60,908 nt of DNA from Oligoflexia bacterium (GCA_903935335.1 CAIZRG010000021.1:1-60908), one strand, 5' to 3'; counted from the first letter of the stretch, positions 45,036 to 55,106 are shown. Numbers and translations: made by a program. The notes: generated by a model from the sequence alone, not told the origin.

Positions 45036-47132
45036 ATGAAAAAGAAGGATTTTATGACTAAAAATTTCAAAACAAACTGGGTCATGATTGGATCTTTAGG
45101 GTCCCTCATGATGACCACAGCCTGTAGCCCATCAGCAACATCCACCGGTAGCCCTGAAGCGCATGAAGTCACTGTCAGTGGAATTCATTACTTAGCACTC
45201 CGTGGAGTGGATGACTTAAACTCTCCTCCAGCCAGCGGAACTCATGCAAGTGGAGCTTATGCTTCCATGAGTTTGACTGCTCATGAACCCGCAGTAGTGA
45301 GCGAAACGGCAAAATCAATTTGTCAGTTCAAAGGGTTTCAAGAGGTAGATAGTTACAAAAAAGCGGATTTACCTTCAATGACAGACCCCATTCATTATAT
45401 CTATCCCACTCAGAATGGACAGTTTGTGGATTATGGTTTCACTCCTGTACCTGAACTGGACTCTGTGACTGATTCTGGGAAAACCTATACAACTCAAGTC
45501 TTTACTTCCCTGAAGTGCTCTCAGAAGATATCCGATCCACTCACCGCAGTACCAGACACAGACCTGGATCAAGTTGAAGAAGGAATTCAAGTCCAAACTC
45601 AGGATTTTGAAAGCAAATATATTAAAGCAACTACGATCCCTACTTTAGATGATTTGGATCTAGGTATAAAAGATGCTAACAGTAAATTCGACACCACAAT
45701 AGCAGCGTTAAAAACCAAACAAGATTCTAAACAAGAAGGACATCTCCGAGCAAGCTGGGTTCTGAAAACACCTCGTTTAAATGTAGTTAAACCAACCCTA
45801 GAGACTCTCGAGAAAATCACGACTCATAGGACTAACGTCGCAAATACTTCTGCGGAACTCAATCATTTTAAAAAAATGGAAGTCTTAGCTGATCTGCATG
45901 TACAAGCTCGAAATTTACAGGAAGAGCCAGCTACCTCTCAGATCCAATGGTTTAATGAGTATTTCATAAACAATGTGGAAACTCCACTCACGGACACAAC
46001 TCGTGCAGTCAATCAACAAAGACTTGCTAACCCTGATGCCTTTTTAGGCGAACAATTCAACACTTTATTGCATCAAATAAAGTATCTAGAAAAACACGCT
46101 AAAAGCGCCGATTTAAGAGAACTTGCAAAAGCTGAACTGAGCAACATACAAAACGAACCCTGGATGACTGCAAGCCAGGACTTAAGCCAAGAAATACAAA
46201 AGAGCCCTAATTCAGATCCTAATACCTGGCTAACCCTATTAGAGAAAGCTAAACAAAGTCTGGATCAATATCCAAAAGAACCCACAGAAAAACAGAAAAC
46301 AATACAAGAAAATTTACTCGAGAATTTTTTTGAAAGTGCTCAAAAGTTCTTTACTTCTATTAATACTGAGCTCGACGATCTCGTAACTAAAAAGAAATAC
46401 ATTTTCTCAGAAGAAGGAAGAGAACGATTGAGGCAGATTATTAAAATCACTCGAATCACTGATGACTATATCGAAGAAATACCAGAGAAATACAAATCAA
46501 ATTGGGATGGTACGAAAAAAATCTTCATTGAAAAAATTCAGAGTTTTATAAGTTCCATAACATTCTTTAGAATTCAGGACTATACTCAATCCGCTGAATA
46601 CACTAAAGAAATGGAGAATAGTACTCTAATCAAAATCCTGGAAAAATACATAAATAGAGTTATAACATCGGAACTCTCTTTAACAATCGTCTTATTATTC
46701 AAAGATAAGGAGCCCAAAGATTGGCTGTCTATTAATGAATGTGAATTCATACAAAATGATTTTAGGAAACAAATAGCTTCTCCTGATTTTTTAATTAATT
46801 TAGTAGATCATTATGCTCAAAAAACTAAAGAGCCCTCTGAAGTTTCCTCAGCGAAAAATGGTTTCACCTGCATTGCAGCAAAAGAACTCAGCCGACTCAT
46901 CGTTGAGCTCAGAAACTTTATTGATGATGAGAGACTCAATGTTTTCAAATCTTTATTAGAAAATACAATTGATACAATCATTGAAGATAAAAACAACTTA
47001 AGTAAGAATAATGTCAACGCATTAAAAGAAATAATCAACAATCATAAAAATCAATGCGACTTTACAGAGGACCAGGTCAATTCCTGGCTTGAAAAAATCT
47101 CCTCTCATGCTGATGATAGCAGCTCACCATAA
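45036..47132 (+). CDS. Large predicted lipoprotein, unknown function
   Basis: A 698-residue protein with a lipobox MMTTAC (Cys30) after a hydrophobic start. Residues 35-80 include a Gly/Ser/Ala-rich stretch (PPASGTHASGAYASM). The rest is charged and mostly helical with several KKY/EEI-type segments, long coiled-coil tendency from about 200 to 520, and two late cysteines (NECEF, FTCIA). I recognise no domain. ATG 45036 or 45054 could be used; GAAGG lies before the first. It stands alone, with a strong terminator downstream. Confidence 0.6.
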   Translation: MKKKDFMTKNFKTNWVMIGSLGSLMMTTACSPSATSTGSPEAHEVTVSGIHYLALRGVDDLNSPPASGTHASGAYASMSLTAHEPAVVSETAKSICQFKGFQEVDSYKKADLPSMTDPIHYIYPTQNGQFVDYGFTPVPELDSVTDSGKTYTTQVFTSLKCSQKISDPLTAVPDTDLDQVEEGIQVQTQDFESKYIKATTIPTLDDLDLGIKDANSKFDTTIAALKTKQDSKQEGHLRASWVLKTPRLNVVKPTLETLEKITTHRTNVANTSAELNHFKKMEVLADLHVQARNLQEEPATSQIQWFNEYFINNVETPLTDTTRAVNQQRLANPDAFLGEQFNTLLHQIKYLEKHAKSADLRELAKAELSNIQNEPWMTASQDLSQEIQKSPNSDPNTWLTLLEKAKQSLDQYPKEPTEKQKTIQENLLENFFESAQKFFTSINTELDDLVTKKKYIFSEEGRERLRQIIKITRITDDYIEEIPEKYKSNWDGTKKIFIEKIQSFISSITFFRIQDYTQSAEYTKEMENSTLIKILEKYINRVITSELSLTIVLLFKDKEPKDWLSINECEFIQNDFRKQIASPDFLINLVDHYAQKTKEPSEVSSAKNGFTCIAAKELSRLIVELRNFIDDERLNVFKSLLENTIDTIIEDKNNLSKNNVNALKEIINNHKNQCDFTEDQVNSWLEKISSHADDSSSP

Positions 47133-47147
47133 GAATAAAAACAACCC

Positions 47148-47185
47148 AAAGGCCTCCTGGATAACTTCAGGGGGCCTTTTTTTTA
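47148..47185. terminator. Strong intrinsic terminator shared by convergent genes
   Basis: AAAGGCCTCCTG (47148-47159) pairs with CAGGGGGCCTTT (47168-47179), twelve pairs with one G-U, loop of eight, followed by TTTTTAT. The reverse strand also has a T run (47148-47150 and upstream A's read as T), so it may serve both the lipoprotein and glpD. Confidence 0.9.
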
Positions 47186-48880
47186 TTCACTCCAAGCTGA
47201 TCGACGAGCACATTCTTGGTAAAGTCTTTGGAGTTCTACTTGTTTTTCATGCTCTCCGACGCCATTTTCTTGCGCCCAAACGGTTGATAAAGACTCAGCC
47301 CAGGGAAGACCATGATCCTTCCGAGCCGTGTAAAGAGGCACTCTTCTTAAATAAAAATCTTCGAGATGAATGACCATTTCAGATTGTATCGCATACCGAA
47401 GCTGTGCCTCAATCCAGGGGAACCCAGGAGGATCCTCAAGCTGTTTTCCTGTTTTGATGTCTAGTGATTTGAATCCAATGGCCTCTGCCCCATACCGACT
47501 CCAAAGTTGTTCTGGAATCTTTGGGTTTTCAAATGGGTGCTGAAGCTGCGCTTGACAACGAGCAATCGCCTCACGAGTAGCCTGAGGATTGACCGGAGCT
47601 CGTGTCTGAGACGCCCCGATTCGAACCCTAGGATAGGGAGGAACTCCAGACTGATTCTGATCCCTTTTCCAGCTCGTTAAAATAAAATCTACAATCTCTT
47701 GTGCCATACTCCGATGAGTCGTGTACTTCCCACCCACAACAATCACCATCCCTCCAGGTCCATCCGTAATGGAATGCTCCCGGCTTACCTTTTGAAGAGT
47801 TGTAGCACTGCGTAACCCTTCATCCCAAAGAGGCCTCACCCCAACATAAGCACTTAAAATATCCTGAGCTTTTAGTTTTAAGCTCGGAAAATATTTTTCT
47901 AAAAGCCCCAGTAAATACTCAACATCCAAACGAGTCACTTGGGATTGCTCAGGATCAATCGAGGCCGGAGCATCCGTCGTACCGACAATGACTACCCCTG
48001 CCCCCAAATCTGCTCGAGGAACCACAAAGACAATCCGCCCATCCTGGGGGTGACTCATCACAAGAGCCCCTGGAATTGGAATCCTTTCTAAATCAAATAC
48101 AAGATGAACCCCTTTGCTGGGCTTTAAGCAGTTCTTCCACTGACGAGACACCTGAAGACCCAACTGATCTGTCCAAGGACCTACACAACTGACCGTTCGA
48201 TGAGCTTGAATCTCAAAATGATTCTCAGGGTTTTCAACATCCCTAAGGACAAACCCACTGATTTGTCCTTGGTTCCAGAGGGGACTCAATGCTTCAACAT
48301 AATTAGCTACGGCTGCACCTGCTTCTTGAGCAGACCGTAAGGTTTCAACGGTTAAAAGATCATCCCACATGGAGGCATCAAAATATCGAAACCCTCCTAA
48401 AAGCTTCTGGGACTCAAGAAAAGGGATCTCCTCTAAAAGCTTTTTTTTAGATAAATTCTTATGAAACTGTGGTGTCCTAAAAAGTGATAAGAAATCATAA
48501 AGCCAAAGGCCCAAACCCAACAACCCTCTTCCATGAGTGTCTCCCTGATAAACTGGTAAAAAAAAGGGCAAGGGTCTCACCCGATAAGGCGCCGTTTTTA
48601 AAAGCTGAGCTCTCTCTGCTAAAGCTTCAAATACCAGGCCAATCTCAAAGTTCTCAAGGTACCGAAGCCCTCCATGAATCAGCTTAGAACTTCGAGAGGA
48701 CGTTCCGTAGGCAAAGTCGCTTCGCTCAACAAGAGCTACCTTGAGTCCACGAGAGGTTGCATCCCGGGCCACTGCTGCACCTGTAATTCCCCCACCAATC
48801 ACCAAAAGATCAAAAACTTCTTTTTTAAACCGCTCGAGGGATTTTTTCCGAGTTCGAAACGAAAACGGTCTGCTCTGCAT
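47183..48880 (-). CDS. glpD: Aerobic glycerol-3-phosphate dehydrogenase
   Basis: A 565-residue FAD enzyme that oxidises sn-glycerol-3-phosphate to dihydroxyacetone phosphate at the inner membrane and feeds electrons to quinones. FAD motif LLVIGGGITGAAVARDATSR near the N-terminus, then YGTSSRSSKLIHGGLRYLE, VVIVGTTDAPAS, and a C-terminal DAO_C domain. ATG 48880 overlaps the aspS stop as TGATG. It is last in the minus operon. Confidence 0.94.
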   Translation of the reverse strand: MQSRPFSFRTRKKSLERFKKEVFDLLVIGGGITGAAVARDATSRGLKVALVERSDFAYGTSSRSSKLIHGGLRYLENFEIGLVFEALAERAQLLKTAPYRVRPLPFFLPVYQGDTHGRGLLGLGLWLYDFLSLFRTPQFHKNLSKKKLLEEIPFLESQKLLGGFRYFDASMWDDLLTVETLRSAQEAGAAVANYVEALSPLWNQGQISGFVLRDVENPENHFEIQAHRTVSCVGPWTDQLGLQVSRQWKNCLKPSKGVHLVFDLERIPIPGALVMSHPQDGRIVFVVPRADLGAGVVIVGTTDAPASIDPEQSQVTRLDVEYLLGLLEKYFPSLKLKAQDILSAYVGVRPLWDEGLRSATTLQKVSREHSITDGPGGMVIVVGGKYTTHRSMAQEIVDFILTSWKRDQNQSGVPPYPRVRIGASQTRAPVNPQATREAIARCQAQLQHPFENPKIPEQLWSRYGAEAIGFKSLDIKTGKQLEDPPGFPWIEAQLRYAIQSEMVIHLEDFYLRRVPLYTARKDHGLPWAESLSTVWAQENGVGEHEKQVELQRLYQECARRSAWSE

Positions 48881-50712
48881 CAACCCGTCTCACGACCTGA
48901 GAGAACCTGGACACCGAGCTCAACCAACTGCTCCTGAGGAATCCCTGAAGGAGACTCCGACATTAAGCAATGCCCCTTCTGAGTCTTTGGGAAAGCCATG
49001 ACATCTCGGATTGGCCCGACCCCACAAAGAAGAGCGGCTAACCGATCCACTCCAAAAGCAACTCCTCCATGAGGAGGAGTTCCATATTGAAGAGCCTCAA
49101 GGAAAAATCCAAACTTCTCTTGAGCTTCCTCTTCAGATAGCCCTAAAAGTTTGAACATTGCAGACTGAATCTCTGGCTGATAAATGCGCATACTCCCCCC
49201 ACCTATTTCAACTCCATTTAATACTAAATCATAAGCTGAAGCTTGAATCCCCTCTAAATTTTTCCCTTCAATAAAATCCTGATAATCTTCGGGCCTAGGT
49301 GAAGTAAAGGGATGATGACAGGCATAATAGCGCCCCTCTTTCTCATTAAACTCAAGCAAAGGAAAGTTAACCACCCATAAAAAAGCAGGACTCCCCTCCC
49401 CAGCCTTAGGAATCAAACCTAAAGTCGCTCCTAAAGATAATCGAATAGCCCCCAATGACTCAAAGACTACTTTCTCGCAAGGATCTGCTACAATCAGCAC
49501 TAAATCACCTGGTTTTAAGCCAAGTTGAGTTTTTAGAGTTTCTTTTTCAGGAATGGATAAAAATTTGGCGATAGGAGATTGAAGTTCACCTGTCGCCTGA
49601 ACTTTAACCCAGATTAAGCCTTTAGCCCCCAAATTCACAGCCTGACTTTGAAGATCATCTAGATCTTTTCTTGAAAATCGATCCTGTACACCCGGCACAA
49701 CAATGCCTCGAATGGATCCCCTACGACCTTTTGGAGTCAAAACCAAAGCATTCTGAAACACTTGAAAAGAGGTTGCTTGAAATAAAGAAGATAAATCAAC
49801 CAACTCTAAACCAAATCGAATATCAGGCTTATCACTTCCAAAACGCCTCATCGCCTCAGAATAAGGCATCCTTGGAAGTGGAAGTTTGAGGTCTTGTTTC
49901 AAAATCTCTTTCCAGAGTTTTGCAACCATAGATTCTAAAATAGGGAAAAAAGCTTCCTCATCTAAAAAAGAGGTTTCAATATCAATCTGAGAAAATTCAG
50001 GTTGCCGATCTGCTCTTAAATCCTCATCCCGAAAGCAACGAGCAATCTGATAGTACCGGTCCAACCCACTGATCATCAAAAGCTGTTTTAATGTCTGAGG
50101 TGACTGCGGCAGTGCATAAAAAGTACCTGGAGTGAGACGACTTGGAACAATAAAATCTCTTGCCCCCTCAGGAGTTGACTTATAAAGAAGAGGAGTCTCT
50201 ACCTCGATAAATCCGTTTTCATCTAAATGATTTCGAATCAAGGAAAGCATTCGATGCCGAATTAAAAGATTTCGTTGTAAAATCGGACGACGTAAATCTA
50301 AATACCGATATTTGAGTCGTAAAGTCTCAGTAGCATCTAGATCGTCCTCAATCAGAAAGGGAGGCGTTTTTGCTTCGGATAAAATCACCAAATCCATCCC
50401 CACAACTTCGATTTCACCCGTAGGCAAATCACGATTCGTCATCCCTTCAGGACGCCTACGAACTTTCCCTCGACACGAAATAACAAACTCTGATCGAAGT
50501 TGACTGGCAACTTCATAAACTTGAGCCCCACCCTTCAACTGAGGATCAACAACCACCTGAGTTAAACCATATCGATCCCGAACATCAATAAAAACAAGCC
50601 CACCTAAATTGCGACGCTTACTCACCCAGCCACAAAGCTGGACTTCGAGATCTAGATCTGAGGCCCTGAGCTGACCACAATGATGAGACCGCATTTTTTT
50701 CAGAACTGCCAT
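48880..50712 (-). CDS. aspS: Aspartyl-tRNA synthetase
   Basis: A 610-residue bacterial-type class II synthetase: N-terminal OB-fold anticodon domain (QLCGWVSKRRNLGGLVFIDV), motif 1 region with FIEVETPLL, motif 2 FRDEDLRADRQPEFSQID, the GAD insertion domain (about 290-420), and motif 3 GVAFGVDRLAALL. It charges tRNA-Asp. Whether it is discriminating cannot be settled from reading alone. GGAG precedes ATG 50712. The gene for the stand-alone receiver protein ends nine bases upstream. Confidence 0.96.
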   Translation of the reverse strand: MAVLKKMRSHHCGQLRASDLDLEVQLCGWVSKRRNLGGLVFIDVRDRYGLTQVVVDPQLKGGAQVYEVASQLRSEFVISCRGKVRRRPEGMTNRDLPTGEIEVVGMDLVILSEAKTPPFLIEDDLDATETLRLKYRYLDLRRPILQRNLLIRHRMLSLIRNHLDENGFIEVETPLLYKSTPEGARDFIVPSRLTPGTFYALPQSPQTLKQLLMISGLDRYYQIARCFRDEDLRADRQPEFSQIDIETSFLDEEAFFPILESMVAKLWKEILKQDLKLPLPRMPYSEAMRRFGSDKPDIRFGLELVDLSSLFQATSFQVFQNALVLTPKGRRGSIRGIVVPGVQDRFSRKDLDDLQSQAVNLGAKGLIWVKVQATGELQSPIAKFLSIPEKETLKTQLGLKPGDLVLIVADPCEKVVFESLGAIRLSLGATLGLIPKAGEGSPAFLWVVNFPLLEFNEKEGRYYACHHPFTSPRPEDYQDFIEGKNLEGIQASAYDLVLNGVEIGGGSMRIYQPEIQSAMFKLLGLSEEEAQEKFGFFLEALQYGTPPHGGVAFGVDRLAALLCGVGPIRDVMAFPKTQKGHCLMSESPSGIPQEQLVELGVQVLSGRETG

Positions 50713-50721
50713 CTCCGTTTT

Positions 50722-51111
50722 CTAACACCGTGGCTTAGACTTTTCAATGTCCTGAGACACCCCCCCTCCCACCTGTTCAATCATCTCTTGCAACTCATCT
50801 AAATCACAAGGCTTTCCTAAAAACCGAGTACCTGGAAGTAGCTTTGCTCGCGATTCTCCAGGACGCGCTGCAGAAAGAACAATTGTTGGAGGAACCCTCC
50901 CGAACTCTGCCTGAATGCAGCAATAAACTTCTTCCCCTGTCATCCCTTGAAGAGTCAAATCCAAAAGCATCACATCAGGCCAACTCGTCTTCAAATGAGG
51001 CACTACCGTCTCCCCATTATCTAAAAGATCCACGTGATGTTGGTAAGCCTGTAAAACCATCCCCAAAGTCTCACGAATCGAATAGTCATCTTCTACCACT
51101 AAGATCTTCAT
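50722..51111 (-). CDS. Stand-alone response regulator receiver protein
   Basis: A 129-residue CheY-like receiver with no output domain. The acid pocket is Asp8/Asp9 (VVEDDYS), the phosphorylation site Asp51 (MLLDLTL), Ser80 (IVLSAA) and Lys100 (FLGKPC). A longer frame to 51276 overlaps the endopeptidase gene in its entirety and is not used; ATG 51111 starts the domain exactly. It overlaps the end of the MepA-like gene by 26 bases. No histidine kinase is in the window, so the partner must be elsewhere. Confidence 0.85.
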   Translation of the reverse strand: MKILVVEDDYSIRETLGMVLQAYQHHVDLLDNGETVVPHLKTSWPDVMLLDLTLQGMTGEEVYCCIQAEFGRVPPTIVLSAARPGESRAKLLPGTRFLGKPCDLDELQEMIEQVGGGVSQDIEKSKPRC

Positions 51112-52099
51112 CCTCAGACTCTCCATCCTCTCCCGTTTCAAAATCAGGTCGAGTATCAAGTTCACATCCCACTGGACCCACCCCCCTTCCAATTCTAAAA
51201 TGAAAATGGTTTTTATGACCCGGCATATGCCGAATCCAACGAGAAACTGACGCCCAAAGAGGATCGTTCTGGGCAAACTTCTTTAAAGCTCGGATGTGTT
51301 TCCGATCCAAAAAAACAAACTGAATGCAAGCAAAAGGATTCACAAAAACTTTTTTGAGAAATTCCCAATTTTTCCCAGGATCAAACTGATAGCTAAATTG
51401 AGAGTCTAAATGAGGCTTAAAATTTTTAGGTAAAAACCCTACATCAGCGTCCTGACCCGAAGTATGGGAGGCATGTCCACGACGGCCGGATCGACCCATC
51501 AAACATCCACCCCGAGGCCCGGAAATATCACCTACAACAAGATAGGCATCTGGACTTAACTTGGCAATTTGTCTGCCTATCCATTCTAACATTCCAACCA
51601 TGGCATCTGTTCCAAAATTCAAACACCGATCTTGAGATTTGAGCCTAATTCGATTCTGCTGCGTTGGTAGAAGGGGTCGACCATGAGCTAAAAACCCATT
51701 ATTGACTGAACAATAAGCTTGCTCTCGATTTTTACTCATTTGTTCTTGAATTAAACTCAGCTCATCTCCCAATTGCCCGCTCTGAAGAAGCTGAATTGAG
51801 TCTCTTTGCTCGGCTGTCATCTCGTTGCAATAACTCCCCTTGCGCTTTGGAGCACACCTCCAATGCCTTCTTTTTTTCCTTCTCGGAAGTGGAAGTTTGC
51901 CACAGCATCGATACCCATTATACGAAAAATCAGGATTCCAAATCGAACAAAACTTGGCAGCAGGCTCCCCTGGTTCTGATTTAAAAACTAAAATTTCAGA
52001 CTCAGGATCACAGGGCAAAAAATCAGGAACCCAAGAACCTAAGCTAAAAGGAAAATGAATGAAGAAAAAGGTGAACAACACCCTCAGAAAAGAAAACAC
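51086..52099 (-). CDS. MepA-like penicillin-insensitive murein endopeptidase
   Basis: A 337-residue secreted zinc peptidase (M74/LAS type). Signal peptide to about residue 22. Zinc-site motifs are GHASHTSGQDADVGF (209-222, with His and Asp ligands) and HMPGHKNHFHFRI (His298/His300 area). An N-terminal cysteine-rich stretch (about 30-90) and many basic residues are unlike E. coli MepA, and the C-terminus is acidic (GEDGESEDEDL). It would cut D-alanyl-meso-diaminopimelate cross-links. It overlaps the receiver gene, which suggests coupled translation. Confidence 0.85.
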   Translation of the reverse strand: MFSFLRVLFTFFFIHFPFSLGSWVPDFLPCDPESEILVFKSEPGEPAAKFCSIWNPDFSYNGYRCCGKLPLPRRKKRRHWRCAPKRKGSYCNEMTAEQRDSIQLLQSGQLGDELSLIQEQMSKNREQAYCSVNNGFLAHGRPLLPTQQNRIRLKSQDRCLNFGTDAMVGMLEWIGRQIAKLSPDAYLVVGDISGPRGGCLMGRSGRRGHASHTSGQDADVGFLPKNFKPHLDSQFSYQFDPGKNWEFLKKVFVNPFACIQFVFLDRKHIRALKKFAQNDPLWASVSRWIRHMPGHKNHFHFRIGRGVGPVGCELDTRPDFETGEDGESEDEDLSGRR

Positions 52100-52131
52100 T
52101 AAAAAGGCATAGCCAAGACCTTAGCCCTAAG

Positions 52132-53154
52132 TCAATACGAACTTAAGATCCATTTTAACTGACTTTCAAGGTCCTCTAATTCAGTGCTCCAATACTGATA
52201 AGATCCATAATGAGGAAAAGCCAATGGAAAGGCAGGATCCGCCCAACGTCGAGCTATCCAAGCTGAGTAATTCACATAGCGAAGAGCCCTCAGAGGCTCA
52301 ATCAGCCTCAGACTCCTCCGATCCAATTCTTTAAACTCCTGATACCCCTGAATTAAAACTTCTCTTTGATGCTCCGACTGTAAATCCCTCCCTGGAACTA
52401 AAAGCCACAAATCCTGAACTGGTGGACCTACTACCATATCATCAAAATCTAAGAAAAAAGGACCCTGATCATTCCAAAGCAAATTACCTAAATGACAATC
52501 CCCATGAATCCTCTGAAATGGAACTTCTTGAAACCAAGGCTCAATCACCTCACAAATTTTTTCTACAACGGATTGATACCGATACTGAAAATCAAGTGGA
52601 ATTACTTTTTTTTCTAAAAGGAATTTTAAATTAAAATATCCATAAGTAGAAGGATCGAGTCGCATCCTATGTGGACTCGATTTAGAAGCACCCACCTGAT
52701 GGATTCGACCTAAAAGTCTACCCACACGGCGTAGCTGATCATCAGTCAACTCATCGGGAGCCCTTCCACCTACCTTAGGAAATAAGGCATACCAAATTCC
52801 ACATCCAGGCATACACCGAAGCGTACCTCCATCCGGAAAGGACAAGGGAGCTATAACAGGGATTTCATCTTGGCATAAATCGAGAATAAACTCATGCTCC
52901 TCTTGAATTTGTTCAAACGTCCATCTTTTGGGACGATAAAATTTAGCAATGATTCGACTTTGAGTCCTTTTTTCAGCCTTTTCTTCAGAAAAAAAATCAA
53001 TGTCTAACTCCACTTCATAGACTCGATTTTCAAAACTATTCAGTGCAGTGCAACGACCCGTTGATCGTAAGCCTGAAATCTCGACCGCCTCTAAAACTGC
53101 GTCAGGAGTGAGATTAAAAAAATAACCTTCTTGAGTTTCAGCTTTAGCCTCCAT
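52132..53154 (-). CDS. srkA: Stress response kinase A (YihE/RdoA-like)
   Basis: A 340-residue protein of the SrkA/RdoA (APH-like) kinase family. ATP-lobe segment RIIAKFYRPKRWTFEQIQEE, the catalytic loop RIHGDCHLGNLLW with its Asp, and the metal motif FLDFDDMVVGPPVQDLWLL are clear. The E. coli enzyme phosphorylates proteins in stress and counters MazF-type death signals; such a role here is by homology. It overlaps the HNH gene upstream by 11 bases. Confidence 0.9.
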   Translation of the reverse strand: MEAKAETQEGYFFNLTPDAVLEAVEISGLRSTGRCTALNSFENRVYEVELDIDFFSEEKAEKRTQSRIIAKFYRPKRWTFEQIQEEHEFILDLCQDEIPVIAPLSFPDGGTLRCMPGCGIWYALFPKVGGRAPDELTDDQLRRVGRLLGRIHQVGASKSSPHRMRLDPSTYGYFNLKFLLEKKVIPLDFQYRYQSVVEKICEVIEPWFQEVPFQRIHGDCHLGNLLWNDQGPFFLDFDDMVVGPPVQDLWLLVPGRDLQSEHQREVLIQGYQEFKELDRRSLRLIEPLRALRYVNYSAWIARRWADPAFPLAFPHYGSYQYWSTELEDLESQLKWILSSY

Positions 53155-53485
53155 TTTTGAGTCTCCTTAAAATCTGATCCACCGGAGTATGAAGTTTTTT
53201 CTCTTGATTACATGCTCTACAAGCAGTCACCAAATTACTCGGCTTGCTCTGCCCTCCCCTAGCCAAAGGAACCACATGATCCATCGTCAGTTCACTCGAA
53301 CTGAATTTCTGGTTACAATAATGACATATCCCCCTTTGAAGCTGAGCTTGCCACCCTTTTGTTTTTTTAATCTTTCTGGCTTTGTCTCGCTCGTGCTGAA
53401 TTCGCTTTGGATCAGTATCTTCAGAGTTAAGAAAATAATAACCTTCTAAATGGGATGATTCTTCTGAAGACTTTGAATCAAACAT
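53144..53485 (-). CDS. HNH endonuclease-family protein
   Basis: A 113-residue protein with an HNH domain: CHYC (54-57), TMDHVVPLARGGQ with His70, SNLVTACRACNQEKK with Asn84 and C89/C92. The two Cys pairs bind zinc, the HNH motif a catalytic metal. Residues 1-50 are polar and basic. It is sandwiched by overlaps between the ABC-F and srkA genes, so it is not a freestanding homing gene. Role unknown. Confidence 0.85.
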   Translation of the reverse strand: MFDSKSSEESSHLEGYYFLNSEDTDPKRIQHERDKARKIKKTKGWQAQLQRGICHYCNQKFSSSELTMDHVVPLARGGQSKPSNLVTACRACNQEKKLHTPVDQILRRLKNGG

Positions 53486-55106
53486 GGGAACGCCCTATAC
53501 CATCTTCATAACTGCCTTCATAAATCCTAAGCTCTCCATGTTGAACATCGAAAACTCGATTTGCCACACTCCTTAGAAAATGACGATCATGGCTCACAAC
53601 AATGACAGTCCCATCAAATTTTTGAACAGCATTCAACAAAATTTCTCGAGATCGAATATCCAAGTGGTTCGTAGGCTCATCCAGCACTAAAAAATTCACG
53701 GGATAAGCCAAAATAGTAGCCAAAACCACCCTACTTTTCTCACCCCCAGACAAAACCCCTATTTTTTTATAAATTTCATCCCCAGTAAAAAGAAAAGCTC
53801 CTAATAAATTACGAACAAACCCAATCGTTGCTTGAGGAATTCGGTCATGAACCTCATCATAGATTGTCTTTTCTGAATTCAAGACTTCCAAAGAATGCTG
53901 ACTAAAATAACCGACCTTCACATTTGCACCCAAGGTGAAGATCCCCTCAGTAGGCTCCAAATGGCCACATAAAATCTTTAATAAAGTTGATTTACCAGCT
54001 CCATTCACTCCGACAACTGCAATTTTATCTAAGCGCCTAATGACACCACTCACATGGCTAAAGACCCGTTTCAACAATCCATCTTCAAGCTGCCAAGATT
54101 TTCCTAAATTTTCCATTTTAGCAACATCGTTTCCACTCCGAGGTGGAACAGGAAACTCAAAGTGAATCGTCTTTTCATCAGGAGGAATCTCAATTCGCTC
54201 AATTTTTTCTAATTTCTTTACTCGAGATTGAACCTGAGCCGCATGAGAAGCTCGAGCTGCAAACCGAGAGATAAACTGCTCTTCTTTGGCCAACATGTCT
54301 TGCTGCTTTTGATGGGCTGCCAAAAGCTGATCCTGCCTCAGCTTCTTCTCCCTTAGATAAAAATCATAGTTCCCACTAAAAGAAGTAATCGTCTTATGAG
54401 CCACTTCAACAATCCGAGATACAATGCGATTCATAAAATCGCGATCATGACTGGTCATCACCAAGGAACCCTTAAATTGAACCAACCACTCCTCTAGCCA
54501 AAGAATCGACTCCAGATCTAAATGATTTGTAGGTTCGTCCATGAGTAAAACGTCTGGATTGAGAACAAGAATCTGAGCAAGTGCAATCCGCATTTTCCAG
54601 CCCCCACTAAAACTTTCTACAGGACGATCATAATCTGAGGGCCCTATCCCCAATCCTGTTAGAATACTTTTAGCCCTGGAATCTAAATCATACCCTCCCC
54701 TTTGCTCAAACTCGAGTTGAGCCTCCCCATAGCGCTCCAATAAAGCTGTCATTTCATCCTCTACAAAAGGTTGCTCAGCGGAGCTCTCAAGCTGCTTTTC
54801 GATCTCATTAATCTGTCTCGCCAATTCTGACACTCGTCCTGCACCCGCCTTCACTTCCTCTAAGGCAGACCTCCCTTTCATATCCCCTACGTCTTGAGAA
54901 AAATACCCCATCACAAGCTTCTCTGCGATATTGATTTCCCCTTGATCAACACCTTCTTGGCGGGTCATTACTCGAAAGAGAGTGGTCTTGCCATTGCCAT
55001 TAGGCCCCACAAGCCCAATTTTATCCCCAGGCCTGACCTGAAAGCTTGAATCCTTAAAAAGAACTCGGGCTCCGTATTGTTTTGTGATATTTGTTAAATG
55101 AATCAT
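53478..55106 (-). CDS. ABC-F family translation factor (Uup/YbiT/EttA-like)
   Basis: A 542-residue cytosolic protein with two ABC domains and no membrane helices. First Walker A GLVGPNGNGKTT (32-43), signature ESFSGGWKMRIALA, Walker B VLLMDEPTNHLDL; second Walker A VGVNGAGKST, signature VLSGGEKSRVVLA, Walker B FLVLDEPTNHLD. The linker (about 230-320) is rich in Q/K/E and would reach the ribosomal exit/peptidyl site. Which ABC-F subtype it is cannot be decided here. First gene of the minus operon running to glpD. Confidence 0.9.
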   Translation of the reverse strand: MIHLTNITKQYGARVLFKDSSFQVRPGDKIGLVGPNGNGKTTLFRVMTRQEGVDQGEINIAEKLVMGYFSQDVGDMKGRSALEEVKAGAGRVSELARQINEIEKQLESSAEQPFVEDEMTALLERYGEAQLEFEQRGGYDLDSRAKSILTGLGIGPSDYDRPVESFSGGWKMRIALAQILVLNPDVLLMDEPTNHLDLESILWLEEWLVQFKGSLVMTSHDRDFMNRIVSRIVEVAHKTITSFSGNYDFYLREKKLRQDQLLAAHQKQQDMLAKEEQFISRFAARASHAAQVQSRVKKLEKIERIEIPPDEKTIHFEFPVPPRSGNDVAKMENLGKSWQLEDGLLKRVFSHVSGVIRRLDKIAVVGVNGAGKSTLLKILCGHLEPTEGIFTLGANVKVGYFSQHSLEVLNSEKTIYDEVHDRIPQATIGFVRNLLGAFLFTGDEIYKKIGVLSGGEKSRVVLATILAYPVNFLVLDEPTNHLDIRSREILLNAVQKFDGTVIVVSHDRHFLRSVANRVFDVQHGELRIYEGSYEDGIGRSHV

